Positions 39,842 through 48,359 of a DNA stretch of 64,000 nucleotides are shown here, in pieces. This DNA comes from Candidatus Nanosynbacter sp. TM7-074 (GTDB taxonomy: Bacteria > Patescibacteriota > Saccharimonadia > Saccharimonadales > Saccharimonadaceae): contig NZ_CP158487.1 of assembly GCF_041006295.1 (NCBI RefSeq), positions 620,001 through 684,000 of the forward strand, read 5' to 3'. The notes below the pieces were generated by a model. That model did no database searches and had not been told where the DNA came from. It worked only from the letters and a program-made list of their open reading frames with translations. The translations under genes were made by a program, and so were the position numbers. The stretch's first letter is position 1. Each line of letters starts with the position of its first letter.

Positions 39842-40960
39842 CTATTCCCACCTAAACAGCTTAATCGCCGCGATATAAATAACGACAACCCAAGCAGCAA
39901 CGGCGCCGATTTGCGGCAGGACTTCGATGAGACTAGCTTGCTCGGTCATAATAAGGCGGAAGCCATCCACAACTGGCGTCATTGGAATAAATTGCGTCAC
40001 GCCGCGCAACCATTCTGGAAAGAGGAATGCTGGAAAGAATGCTCCAGACAGAAACATCATCGGGAAAGAAATCAAATTAGATAGAGGGGCTGATTGATTT
40101 TCATTCTTCGCCCAACCGCCGATTAATAACCCTAAGCCCACCATCATCATCGCCGAAATCACTGACATCAATGAGAACAGCAGCCAATCGCCGCGCATAT
40201 TGAAATGGAACAGCAGCGTGCCGACAACGATCATCATGATCAAACTGAGCAGCGAGATAATCGTATAGTGAATCGCCATGGAGATGATCAGCTGGCCCGA
40301 GGTAAACGGCGCCGCACGCAGACGGCGGTACGAGCCGCGCTGCTTTTCAGCCGGCATTTGGTTCGCCAAACCAAAGATGCCCATGCTCATCAAGCTAAAC
40401 GCCAGCAGCCCGGTAAAGGTATAATCAAACGACTTCAGCTGCTCGTCGCCAACAGCTTTACCCATAGCCTTGAGCGGCGCTTCTGGCTGGCCCAGGTGCT
40501 TATTTATTTCATTGGCAATTTGGTTCATCACCGCTGTCAGAGCGCTACCAGTTTGCTCGGAACCTTTAGCATACAGCACGTTAATTGTGCCGGTCGGGCG
40601 AGCATCCTTGCCCTCACCCTTCACTTCGCCAAAATCACTTGGCAGTTCAATGATGCTGTTCAGCTCCGAACGCTTCATCTTCTCGCGAGCCTCGTCCATA
40701 TCCTTGACGTCTTTAATTTTAAGAATCGAGTCTTTGGCATTGTCTTTGGCGCCTTTGACGAAGTTTTTAGCAAATTCCGTCTGCGAATTATTGATAATCG
40801 CGATGTCAAAGCTGGTCGATTGATTATTAAAAATCGAACCGAATACCAACAAGAAGATGAGCGGAAACAGGAAGGTAAAGAACAGCGACATTTTATCGCG
40901 GACGAAACGTTTTTGCTGGGCGCGTACTTGCCCGAATACACCAGTCCAATATTTTTTCAT
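39842..40960 (-). CDS. ABC-2 type transporter permease
   Basis: A 372-residue permease. The first membrane helix (about 25-45, FFTFLFPLIFLLVFGSIF) is followed by a long extracytoplasmic domain (about 50-170), then five helices (about 180-370). TGLLAFSLMSMGIFGLAN, RRLRAAPFTSGQLI and MTPVVDGFRLIM are typical of YhgE/DrrB/NodJ-like ABC-2 exporters. It works with the ATPase encoded immediately upstream (one base between stop and start). The cargo is unknown; drug, lipid or polysaccharide export is usual. Confidence 0.92.
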   Translation of the reverse strand: MKKYWTGVFGQVRAQQKRFVRDKMSLFFTFLFPLIFLLVFGSIFNNQSTSFDIAIINNSQTEFAKNFVKGAKDNAKDSILKIKDVKDMDEAREKMKRSELNSIIELPSDFGEVKGEGKDARPTGTINVLYAKGSEQTGSALTAVMNQIANEINKHLGQPEAPLKAMGKAVGDEQLKSFDYTFTGLLAFSLMSMGIFGLANQMPAEKQRGSYRRLRAAPFTSGQLIISMAIHYTIISLLSLIMMIVVGTLLFHFNMRGDWLLFSLMSVISAMMMVGLGLLIGGWAKNENQSAPLSNLISFPMMFLSGAFFPAFLFPEWLRGVTQFIPMTPVVDGFRLIMTEQASLIEVLPQIGAVAAWVVVIYIAAIKLFRWE

Positions 40961-40961
40961 A

Positions 40962-41726
40962 CTAATCCCGAATCGCCTTTCCTGTTAAGTCAATAAATAC
41001 GTCCTCCAAATTGGCCTGCTCGACAACTTGCTTTTTCTTGAAACCGCGCGCCAGTAGTTGCTGGATCAGATTATGCGGCGTATCAATGGTGATGATTTTA
41101 CCATTATCCATAATCGCCAGGCGGTCGCACAGCAGTTCAGCCTCGTCCATATAATGCGTGGTTAGCACGATAGTAATACCTTCGTCGCGAATCTCTTTGA
41201 TCAAATCCCAGAGATTACGGCGAGCCTGCGGGTCGAGGCCGGTGGTCGGCTCGTCAAGGAATAGAACCGTCGGGTTATTGACCAGCGTCGAAGCAATGGC
41301 GAAGCGCTGCTTTTGCCCGCCTGAGAGCTGCTCGACATAGCTTTTAGCTTTGTCGGTCAATTGCACCTTGGCTAGCAGCGCGTCAGCGTCAACCGTCTGT
41401 CCGTACAAGCTGGCAAACATTTTCAGTTGTTCGCGCAAGGTCAGCTTGTCGTAAAACATCGTCGATTGCAGCTGGATACCAATGATGTTTTTAATGTGCT
41501 TCGGCTGCTTAGCAACATCTATTCCGTCGATAGTCACCGTACCGCCATCAATCGGCCGGAGTGCCTCCAGCATCTCTAGCGTCGTCGTCTTACCGGCGCC
41601 GTTGGGGCCGAGGATACCGAAGATCTCGCCTTTCTTGACCTCAAATGATATGCCATCAACTACATTCTTGCCATCATAAGTTTTAACAAGTTGGTCAACC
41701 GTTATGATAGGCTTAAGATTCGCCAT
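40962..41726 (-). CDS. ABC-2 type transporter ATPase
   Basis: A 254-residue ATPase: Walker A GPNGAGKTT (about 39), GIQLQSTMFYDKLTLREQL Q-loop region, signature [12 protein letters not shown], Walker B VLFLDEPTTGLDPQARR and H-loop LTTHYMDEAE. The DrrA-like arrangement and the following permease make a multidrug or lipid exporter the likely role. AAAGGAATT precedes the ATG, with a TATAAG box further upstream, so the operon has a leader. Confidence 0.95.
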   Translation of the reverse strand: MANLKPIITVDQLVKTYDGKNVVDGISFEVKKGEIFGILGPNGAGKTTTLEMLEALRPIDGGTVTIDGIDVAKQPKHIKNIIGIQLQSTMFYDKLTLREQLKMFASLYGQTVDADALLAKVQLTDKAKSYVEQLSGGQKQRFAIASTLVNNPTVLFLDEPTTGLDPQARRNLWDLIKEIRDEGITIVLTTHYMDEAELLCDRLAIMDNGKIITIDTPHNLIQQLLARGFKKKQVVEQANLEDVFIDLTGKAIRD

Positions 41727-41805
41727 TATAAATTCCTTTCCTTATATCAGTTTAAGTAATTTTGCCAACTAACCTTGCTATAGTTAATTGTAACAAAACT
41801 AATGC

Positions 41806-41820
41806 TATACTTAATATAGT
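41806..41820 (+). promoter_or_regulatory. Extended -10 box of the deacetylase gene
   Basis: TGC-TATACT (41806-41811), 9 bases before ATG 41821; no Shine-Dalgarno sequence. Confidence 0.45.
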
Positions 41821-43242
41821 ATGAGAATTCACAGAAAAAAAGAAAAAGCTCAATCAAAAAAAATATTCATCATACTTACTCTAATAGCTACACTTATATT
41901 AACTATTTCTGGTGGAATATATTACTTTAGCCAATCACGTTCACAAAAAATAACCACCCCAACTGATGAAAAATATTATTTCACCGATTCGCGCTATTCT
42001 GGAATTCGCTCAAAATTCGTGACCAGAAATAATAAACGAGAAAAGGTGTCGATTGAATACCCAATTACTGAAAATCAAAAAATCAACCTCACTGTTGCTG
42101 AGGCAATTGATAAAATTGATCGTGATTTTCGCAGCACGGTCCTTTTATCTACAGCATTTGACCGACCAATGACTGAGACTATCAGCTACCAAATTACTCA
42201 CAACAACTCAGCATCTCTGTCGATTATCGTTAATATCAAGCAAGATATGCACGGCGCGCATCCGGTGTCGTTGACACATTTTTGGACATTTGATAAAAAA
42301 TCTGGTGAGATTATTAGCCTGGAAGATTTTACCGAGCGATCAGACGAGGCTATCGAAGCAATCATAAGCTACGCCAAGGATAATATTGCTCAGACAATTA
42401 AGAAGCGCGATAAACCAGAACTTGATCTTAACGGAATAATCACCAAAGAGGCTCTGTCTAATTTTGTTATTACTGATAATGGCAATAGTCTGACTTGGCC
42501 ACTTGGCCAGGCATCGCTACTACCGTCATCCTATGGCGAGATGACCATCACTGTGCCAATTTCTTCAGTCAGCAAATACCTACAAAATCCAACAGCTCGG
42601 AAACTAGCCAATGTTCCCAAGCCACCCGAGCCAAAGCCAGAACCAGCACCTGCACCTACTGCGCCAGCACCTGCACCAACCACTGGCAATAAAGTGATTT
42701 CCTTGACGTTTGATGATGGACCAGGTCCATACACCGCGCACCTACTGGACATCTTGGATCAGTATGGTGCGAAAGCGACGTTCTTCTTGATCGGCAGCAA
42801 GGTTTCTGGGCAAGCTAGTGTTGTACGCAGCATCCATGCACGCGGTCATCAACTGGGTAATCACTCGTGGTCACATCCGGAACTACCTAAGCTATCAGTT
42901 GACCAAATTGCTGGCGAAATTGACCGTACTAACGAGGCCATCAGACAAGCCACTGGCGTCAAGCCAAGCATCTTACGACCACCTTACGGCGCCGTCAATG
43001 GTGTGGTTTTGGAGCAGCTTCGGGCGCGTGGCATGTCGTCAATCTTATGGTCGGTCGACACGCGGGATTGGGCTGATCGCAATAGCCAGATTGTCTGTTC
43101 ACGTGCCGTCGCTGGCGCTCGCCCTGGAGCCGTCATCTTGATGCACGACATTCACCAAACGTCCGTCAATGCCGTACCGTGCATCCTCAGCGCGCTGAAG
43201 CAGCAGGGATATTCGTTCGTGACGATACAGCGGTTACATTAG
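41821..43242 (+). CDS. Membrane-anchored polysaccharide deacetylase (PdaC-like, CE4)
   Basis: A 473-residue surface enzyme: cytoplasmic basic N-terminus, transmembrane helix at about 17-37, a DUF3298/PdaC-type domain (about 85-250), a Pro/Ala/Glu linker (about 264-285), then a NodB domain. Catalytic motifs are all present: TFDDGPG (Asp298, Asp299), HSWSHPE, RPPYGAV, VDTRDWA and LMHDIH. It probably removes acetyl groups from peptidoglycan or a host/self glycan, which would protect against lysozyme. Two cysteines near the C-terminus may pair. Confidence 0.93.
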   Translation: MRIHRKKEKAQSKKIFIILTLIATLILTISGGIYYFSQSRSQKITTPTDEKYYFTDSRYSGIRSKFVTRNNKREKVSIEYPITENQKINLTVAEAIDKIDRDFRSTVLLSTAFDRPMTETISYQITHNNSASLSIIVNIKQDMHGAHPVSLTHFWTFDKKSGEIISLEDFTERSDEAIEAIISYAKDNIAQTIKKRDKPELDLNGIITKEALSNFVITDNGNSLTWPLGQASLLPSSYGEMTITVPISSVSKYLQNPTARKLANVPKPPEPKPEPAPAPTAPAPAPTTGNKVISLTFDDGPGPYTAHLLDILDQYGAKATFFLIGSKVSGQASVVRSIHARGHQLGNHSWSHPELPKLSVDQIAGEIDRTNEAIRQATGVKPSILRPPYGAVNGVVLEQLRARGMSSILWSVDTRDWADRNSQIVCSRAVAGARPGAVILMHDIHQTSVNAVPCILSALKQQGYSFVTIQRLH

Positions 43243-43247
43243 TCCGC

Positions 43248-43469
43248 CTAATCAATCTCAAATATCTTGTATTTTGAAGATGCGCCACGCGCTAACTTTA
43301 CCCGTGAAGGTGCCACACCAAAATATTTTGCCAACAACTTTCCTGCCGCTAGATTCGCTCGCCCTTCAATGGCTGGCGCCTTGGTGTAGATTGTCAGCGA
43401 ACCATCATCGTTCGGGACGACTTCTTCGCGGTGGCGAGAGTTGGGTTTGAGATGGACGGAGATTTTCAT
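43248..43469 (-). CDS. YggU family (DUF167) protein
   Basis: A 73-residue protein starting MKISVHLKPNSRHREEV and containing APAIEGRANLAAGKLLAKYFGV and SRVKLARGASSKYKIFEI (given in parts), the DUF167 pattern of KPNS-R, A-P...G-AN-A and G-x-S-x-K. The family is widespread and of unknown biochemical role. The start ATG 43469 follows the hsdR stop by 10 bases. A longer frame into hsdR has no support. Confidence 0.9.
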   Translation of the reverse strand: MKISVHLKPNSRHREEVVPNDDGSLTIYTKAPAIEGRANLAAGKLLAKYFGVAPSRVKLARGASSKYKIFEID

Positions 43470-43479
43470 AATTATTTTA

Positions 43480-46400
43480 TCAATCCAGCAAACTCGCTCC
43501 GCCGCCAGCGTCATACGCCGCGCGTTTTTGACTCCACTCGTTACCATAACGCTTAGCTTGCTCCAATACCATATCAGTTGCCAATGTCTGTTGATCTGGT
43601 GGGTAGCCATATTTTGCCAACGTCTTTTTAACGTTAACTTTCAACTTTGCCTGAACATTCCTGCGCTCTGCCCAATCAATCGTCGCATCTCGACGAACTT
43701 GCTCTAGTAACACTTTTGCGATATCACGTAGCTGCGCGTCACCCAGTACTTCACAAGCACTGCCATTTTCAACCAGCGCATCGTAAAAGATAATCTCATC
43801 CTCGCTGAGGCCATCAACCACTCCGTTCTCAACAGTCTGGCGAATTTTCTGTCCAATGTTGATTAATTCCTCAATCACCTGCGCTGCCTCAATCGTCCCA
43901 TTTCTATACCGTGTCAAGGCTTGATTGAGCAAGTCAGAGAACTTGGTATCCTTGGCATAATTCCTCGAAAATCGTAGTTTGATTTCATCAGCCAGCAGTT
44001 TTTGCAAAGCCTCCACCGCCAAATTCTTGCGCTCCATGTTACGAATTTCTGCCAGGAACTCATCGCTTAAAATCGACAATTCCGGCTTTTCCAGTCCTGC
44101 CGCCTCAAACACATCAACCACACTAACTGGCGCAATTGCTTTATCAACAATTTGTTTCAGCGCACTGCGATATTCGGCATCAGTCACCACTGCCGAACTA
44201 GATACTTTCTCCAGCCGAGCTTTCACCGCCTGAAACAGCGCCACTTCTTCGCGAATTTTCAGCGCCTCAGGCCTCGGCATCGCCAATGCAAAGGCCTTGC
44301 TTAGTTCTAAGACATGCTGCTTCAACCGCTTCTCACCATCTTCCAACCCTAAAATATATTCCTCTGCATCCAAGATAATTTGTAGCTGTTGGTCGGTTGG
44401 TGCAGTAAAATATCGCTGGTAGTCAAAGTTACCAAACAAATCGTGCACTACCTCATAGCGCATCTGCATCTGTGCCACCGCCTCAGCAATGTCAAGCTGT
44501 GGTACGCCTTGACCACCGCTCCGTGTATAGTCAGAAATAGCATCGCGCAGCGCCCCTGCCACACCCAGATAGTCAACCACCAAACCGCCGGTTTTCCCAG
44601 GAAACACTCGATTCACCCTGGCAATCGCTTGCATCAAATTATGCCCTTTGAGCGGTTTATCCAGATACATGGTGTGCATGTTCGGCACATCAAATCCTGT
44701 CAGCCACATGTCACATACAATCACCAATTCAAGCGGATCGTTCGGATCTTTGATGCGCTTTTCGATCGCCTTTACCCGCTGCTTGTTACGAATGTGCGGC
44801 TGCAGGTAGTCAGGGTCGCTAGCACTACCAGTAATAATTACTTTTATCGCACCGCGTGCGTCATCGTCACTGTGCCAATCCGGCCGATACGCCACAATTT
44901 TTTCATACAAATCTGCCGCAATACCACGACTCATCGTCACGATCATACCTTTACCACTCAGGGCACTTTGCCGAGCCTCAAAGTGCTCAATGATGTCCAG
45001 GGCGATAGTATTTAGCCGCTCGCTATTGCCGACGATGGCTTCTTTTTGCGCATACTCAGCCTTCAGCGCGTCTTGACGACTCAATTCTTCGCCCTCCAGC
45101 AAATCATCAACTTCCTTATCCAGCCACTGCCGCGTTGCCTCATCCATATTCAAATCAACCAGCCGGCTCTCATAATAAATCGGCACCGTTGCACCATCTT
45201 TCACTGCCTGCTCGACGTCATAAATATCGATATAGTCGCCAAACACCGCTGGCGTTGACTTGTCATCCGTTTCAATCGGCGTACCCGTAAAGCCAATATA
45301 GCTCGCACCCGGCAAGGCATCGCGCATATACTTAGCGTAACCATACACCAATTGGGCGTCGCTGGATCGGACATGCGCCTTCAAGCCATATTGACTGCGG
45401 TGCGCCTCATCTGCCATCACGATGACATTGCGGCGATCGGTCAAAATTGGCAATTTATCCTCGTCATCCTCAGGCGAGAATTTTTGGATTGTTGTGAAGA
45501 TAATCCCACCTGCTTCGCGCTGCAACAGCTTCCTGAGTTCACTCCGTGAATTAGCTTGCTTTGGATCTTCTCCCAGTAGCTCGCGACAGGCACTAAACGT
45601 ACCGAATAATTGACCATCAAGATCATTGCGGTCAGTCACCACCACGATGGTCGGGTTATGCAAATCGCGCGACTTCATCAGCTTGCCAGTATAAAACACC
45701 ATACTCAATCTCTTGCCCGACCCTTGCGTATGCCAGACTACGCCAGCCCGCTGGTCGCCGCGTTCACCACTAGCCGCCAGCGTCCGATCAAGTGCCTTAT
45801 TCACCACCCAATATTGATGATAAGCAGCAACTTTTTTGATCAATTTGTCACCATCACTACGCTCAAACACGATAAAATTCTGCACTATATCCAGCAAGCG
45901 CTCAGGTGTGCACGCACCACACAGCAACATTTCCAGCATTGGCACATTGCCAACTTCCTTCTCGCCATCAATCGTCTTCCACGGCATCATTCGCTCCAGC
46001 GGACTGGTGATTGTACCCATCTCCGCCTCTAGCCCATCGCTCGTTACGCACAATTCATTAAAACGGAACAGATCACTAATCTCTCGCTTATACGTCTGGA
46101 TTTGCTGATACGCTGCCGCTAAATCCGCCTTCGTATCGGCCGCATTTTTTAGTTCAATCACCACCAGCGGCAAGCCATTCACAAATAGTACAATGTCCGG
46201 CCGGCGATTATAGTCACCCTGCAGAACCGTCAGCTGATTGACCGCCGCAAAATCATTGTTTTTTGGCGAGGTAAAATCAACTACCCGCACAATATCGTGT
46301 TTCACTTCGCCGCTCGATGTGCGGTATTGCACCGGCACACCAGCCACCAGCAATTGATGAAACTCGTGATTATTCTCGATTAAGCTCGGTTTACTAATCT

Positions 46401-46614
46401 GCGTCAAACGCCGCGTCGCTTCATTCAAGGCTGGTTCTGGAATGTGCGGATTGAGCCGCACCAAAGCATTGTATAGCCGCCCAGGCAATACCACCTGCCG
46501 CAGCTCACGCTCAGCCATAGCACCATCCGGACCAATATCTGGTCCGTGAAGAATTTGCCAGCCGAGATTAGCCAGGATATCAAGTGCGTATTGTTCGATT
46601 TGGGATTCGGTCAT
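43480..46614 (-). CDS. hsdR: Type I restriction enzyme R subunit HsdR, altered Walker A
   Basis: The 1044-residue motor/nuclease subunit that translocates DNA and cuts unmodified DNA. The N-terminal nuclease has RRPDIVLF (Asp140) and VVIELKN (Glu154-x-Lys156). The SF2 helicase core has motif I HTQGSGKRLSM (295-305), motif II MADEAHRSQYG, motif III YIGFTGTPIE, and later VCDMWLTGFDVP and ARVNRVFPGK (motif VI). Motif I normally reads GSGKS/T; here residue 302 is Arg (codon AGA at 45709-45711), which should disturb Mg-ATP binding. The rest looks intact. It is separated from hsdM/hsdS by a repressor and an orphan gene. A TATAGT box lies 11 bases before the ATG. Confidence 0.95.
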   Translation of the reverse strand: MTESQIEQYALDILANLGWQILHGPDIGPDGAMAERELRQVVLPGRLYNALVRLNPHIPEPALNEATRRLTQISKPSLIENNHEFHQLLVAGVPVQYRTSSGEVKHDIVRVVDFTSPKNNDFAAVNQLTVLQGDYNRRPDIVLFVNGLPLVVIELKNAADTKADLAAAYQQIQTYKREISDLFRFNELCVTSDGLEAEMGTITSPLERMMPWKTIDGEKEVGNVPMLEMLLCGACTPERLLDIVQNFIVFERSDGDKLIKKVAAYHQYWVVNKALDRTLAASGERGDQRAGVVWHTQGSGKRLSMVFYTGKLMKSRDLHNPTIVVVTDRNDLDGQLFGTFSACRELLGEDPKQANSRSELRKLLQREAGGIIFTTIQKFSPEDDEDKLPILTDRRNVIVMADEAHRSQYGLKAHVRSSDAQLVYGYAKYMRDALPGASYIGFTGTPIETDDKSTPAVFGDYIDIYDVEQAVKDGATVPIYYESRLVDLNMDEATRQWLDKEVDDLLEGEELSRQDALKAEYAQKEAIVGNSERLNTIALDIIEHFEARQSALSGKGMIVTMSRGIAADLYEKIVAYRPDWHSDDDARGAIKVIITGSASDPDYLQPHIRNKQRVKAIEKRIKDPNDPLELVIVCDMWLTGFDVPNMHTMYLDKPLKGHNLMQAIARVNRVFPGKTGGLVVDYLGVAGALRDAISDYTRSGGQGVPQLDIAEAVAQMQMRYEVVHDLFGNFDYQRYFTAPTDQQLQIILDAEEYILGLEDGEKRLKQHVLELSKAFALAMPRPEALKIREEVALFQAVKARLEKVSSSAVVTDAEYRSALKQIVDKAIAPVSVVDVFEAAGLEKPELSILSDEFLAEIRNMERKNLAVEALQKLLADEIKLRFSRNYAKDTKFSDLLNQALTRYRNGTIEAAQVIEELINIGQKIRQTVENGVVDGLSEDEIIFYDALVENGSACEVLGDAQLRDIAKVLLEQVRRDATIDWAERRNVQAKLKVNVKKTLAKYGYPPDQQTLATDMVLEQAKRYGNEWSQKRAAYDAGGGASLLD

Positions 46615-46642
46615 ACGTATTGTCTACTATAAAGTATAATTT

Positions 46643-46653
46643 CCAAACTTTGG
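46643..46653. repeat. Short inverted repeat upstream of hsdR
   Basis: CCAAA-C-TTTGG, arms of 5 with a one-base centre, placed 29 bases before the hsdR start at the expected -35 position. It is a possible operator for the adjacent repressor. Confidence 0.3.
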
Positions 46654-46683
46654 GACTATTGTAGCACAAGTCAACCTTGACCC

Positions 46684-47325
46684 CTACGCCATCTTCACTA
46701 CAGCAACCGCCTTAGCGGCTATGCTGTACGCGCTCAAATTGTTTATATCTTGCTCGCTAATGACTATAGGTGGCAGATCCTCTGTAGACTCTGATTCTAA
46801 AATAATTTGCCGGTTCTTAGTATCTTTGCGGAATTTCTTAAGATTTGCCGCTCCGCCAATAATCGAAATAACATGATCACCGTTCTTTGGACAGTAATTA
46901 TCTTTCTTTCGAGCAATAACATAATCCCCATTATCAACAGATCTGCCTCCAATGTCAGCCTTATTCATAGAATTGCCAGAGGCTTTTAAAGCAAAGAGAT
47001 TACTTACATCAGCCGCTCCAATAACGGAAGGTGAAATCTCTAAATAGCTTTGAATTCTATCTTCGGCAAGTGCCGTAGCGTCACCACAGTTCACCTCTCC
47101 ATAATATGGAATCTTTATCAACCCTTCTAGTCCACTAGAGATAGCCTTAGTTATTGAACCATCTGATTTAGCGGTTAGTAAACCTTTTTCTATAAGTTTG
47201 TCAATGGCATACTTTACTCGATATGGGTGATCGACACCCAGCATCTTAGACAGCCTATAGTAGGTAATAGAACCTAAATCTTTTGTTTCTGCTATCTCTA
47301 AAACTTTTGCTTGAATATCATTCAT
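46684..47325 (-). CDS. S24-peptidase repressor (LexA/CI-like)
   Basis: A 213-residue regulator with an N-terminal winged helix (about 1-60: ITYYRLSKMLGVDHPYRVKY, IDKLIEKGLLTAKSDGSI) and a C-terminal peptidase S24 domain. The catalytic Ser119 is in ALKASGNSMNKADI and the Lys (163 or 164) in ANLKKF. The self-cleavage site would be Cys80-Gly81 in YGEVNCGDATALAED, where LexA has Ala-Gly; a Cys-Gly site is known in phage P22 repressor. RecA-stimulated cleavage after DNA damage would lift repression. The start ATG 47325 excludes an odd Cys-rich hydrophobic extension. It lies 69 bases upstream of hsdR, so it probably controls the island. Confidence 0.82.
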   Translation of the reverse strand: MNDIQAKVLEIAETKDLGSITYYRLSKMLGVDHPYRVKYAIDKLIEKGLLTAKSDGSITKAISSGLEGLIKIPYYGEVNCGDATALAEDRIQSYLEISPSVIGAADVSNLFALKASGNSMNKADIGGRSVDNGDYVIARKKDNYCPKNGDHVISIIGGAANLKKFRKDTKNRQIILESESTEDLPPIVISEQDINNLSAYSIAAKAVAVVKMA

Positions 47326-47368
47326 TATTTTAAGTGTAACACACAAAGCACAGATTGTACAAATTACA

Positions 47369-47385
47369 ATGCAAACGACTTGCAT
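47369..47385. repeat. Inverted repeat upstream of the S24 repressor
   Basis: ATGCAA-N5-TTGCAT, perfect 6-bp arms, 44 bases before the repressor start: a candidate autoregulatory operator. It does not match the LexA boxes of E. coli or B. subtilis. TTGTACAA at 47355-47362 is a second palindrome nearby. Confidence 0.4.
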
Positions 47386-47469
47386 ATATTAAATAATCGT
47401 AATATACTTAAATCAACGCTTCATCAAAATAAAGATAAGGCGGAGTTTTCGGAGGGTAAACTTCGAAAA

Positions 47470-47526
47470 AGACACCAGCGTGGTAACTGGTGTCTGAGTA
47501 CATAGCTTTTCCATCCCTATGTACTC
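47470..47526. other. Two abutting perfect hairpins upstream of the orphan gene
   Basis: Hairpin 1: AGACACCAG/CTGGTGTCT (47470-47478 with 47487-47495, 8-base loop). Hairpin 2: GAGTACATAG/CTATGTACTC (47496-47505 with 47517-47526, 11-base loop). No base separates them. On the minus strand hairpin 1 is followed by TTTTT, so it can terminate the Shedu-end of the hsd operon. On the plus strand they would form a stacked RNA or DNA structure 61 bases before the orphan gene. Confidence 0.65.
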
Positions 47527-47587
47527 CTTATGTTATCACAAATAAATAACTTAAGCCATATCGGGCAGTTCATAAGGAGGAAAACCA

Positions 47588-48304
47588 ATGAACAAAACGA
47601 CCTTGGGCGACTCAGCCCTCAACCTATCAATATTAAAGCAGCACACGACTGTCGTCGTCGAGCCAACATCACAAATGGGCGGAACATATGACTCGGCTGA
47701 GATAACGACTGTCTTCACAGTCAACAACGACCAAGAGCGTGAGGTAGAATTCATCCTACCCTACTCAACGGTCAAGTTCAGCGCATCAATTGCTGTTATC
47801 TCAGCTGGAGAGCAAGCTTATAGTGAGCGGATAGCACAAGTGGGTCGTATAAAAGGTGATCTATCCAGGATCAAGCCATACTTACAAAAGATTGGCCTAT
47901 CCGAGGACCAATACGACACTGACAAAGAGCTAAAGTCTATAGCCAAACAGTTTAGAGCTGGAAAGCTGAAGTTACCGCAAGGACAGGTAACTATCAAAAT
48001 TCAACTGTCAGCCGTCATTGATGAAATCACCGACGAAGATGGAGTGAAGCGCTATTCATTTAAAGCCTACTCCCCACTACCAGCGTTTAGTATGGCTGGC
48101 GGTAGGGTGCCGCTGACACTCACGGCCCTATTCAAGGGAGACGAGGTCATCAGGCCACAAGATATCACCTACAACATCACTAATCCCTTTGGTGATGGTA
48201 CAAATCCAGTGACGGAGCTACCAAATCAACAACTCGGCGAAGATATTACTTTCTTCTGGAAGTGGCAGACTGACCCAGTGGTTGAATTTACTTATCGCTA
48301 TTAA
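47588..48304 (+). CDS. Orphan protein inside the defence island
   Basis: A 238-residue protein with no signal peptide, no membrane helix and no cysteine. It is predicted mostly beta-strand (TTVVVEPTS, ITTVFTVNN, EVEFILPYSTVKFSA, QVTIKIQLSAVI, ITFFWKW, VEFTYRY) with a helical middle (about 95-130). The strand pattern resembles an immunoglobulin-like or jelly-roll fold, but no family is recognised. RBS AAGGAGGAAAACC precedes the ATG. It is the only plus-strand gene between two minus-strand defence operons, behind the double hairpin at 47470-47526. Confidence 0.7.
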   Translation: MNKTTLGDSALNLSILKQHTTVVVEPTSQMGGTYDSAEITTVFTVNNDQEREVEFILPYSTVKFSASIAVISAGEQAYSERIAQVGRIKGDLSRIKPYLQKIGLSEDQYDTDKELKSIAKQFRAGKLKLPQGQVTIKIQLSAVIDEITDEDGVKRYSFKAYSPLPAFSMAGGRVPLTLTALFKGDEVIRPQDITYNITNPFGDGTNPVTELPNQQLGEDITFFWKWQTDPVVEFTYRY

Positions 48305-48359
48305 CTCACAGTTAGACAGTATTAAGGTCAAGCCAAAATATGTGCTTGACCTTAATATT

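Noticed and set aside
40205..40996. A 263-codon plus-strand frame
   Set aside because: It lies opposite the ABC-2 permease, has no ribosome-binding site, and its composition (His, Gln, Arg rich) is that of an antisense shadow.
43470..43610. 47-codon N-terminal extension of the DUF167 protein
   Set aside because: It overlaps the end of hsdR in another frame, while the family starts at MKISVHLKP.
44389..45015. A 208-codon plus-strand frame
   Set aside because: Antisense to the HsdR helicase motifs; His/Ile/Thr-rich with no start signal.
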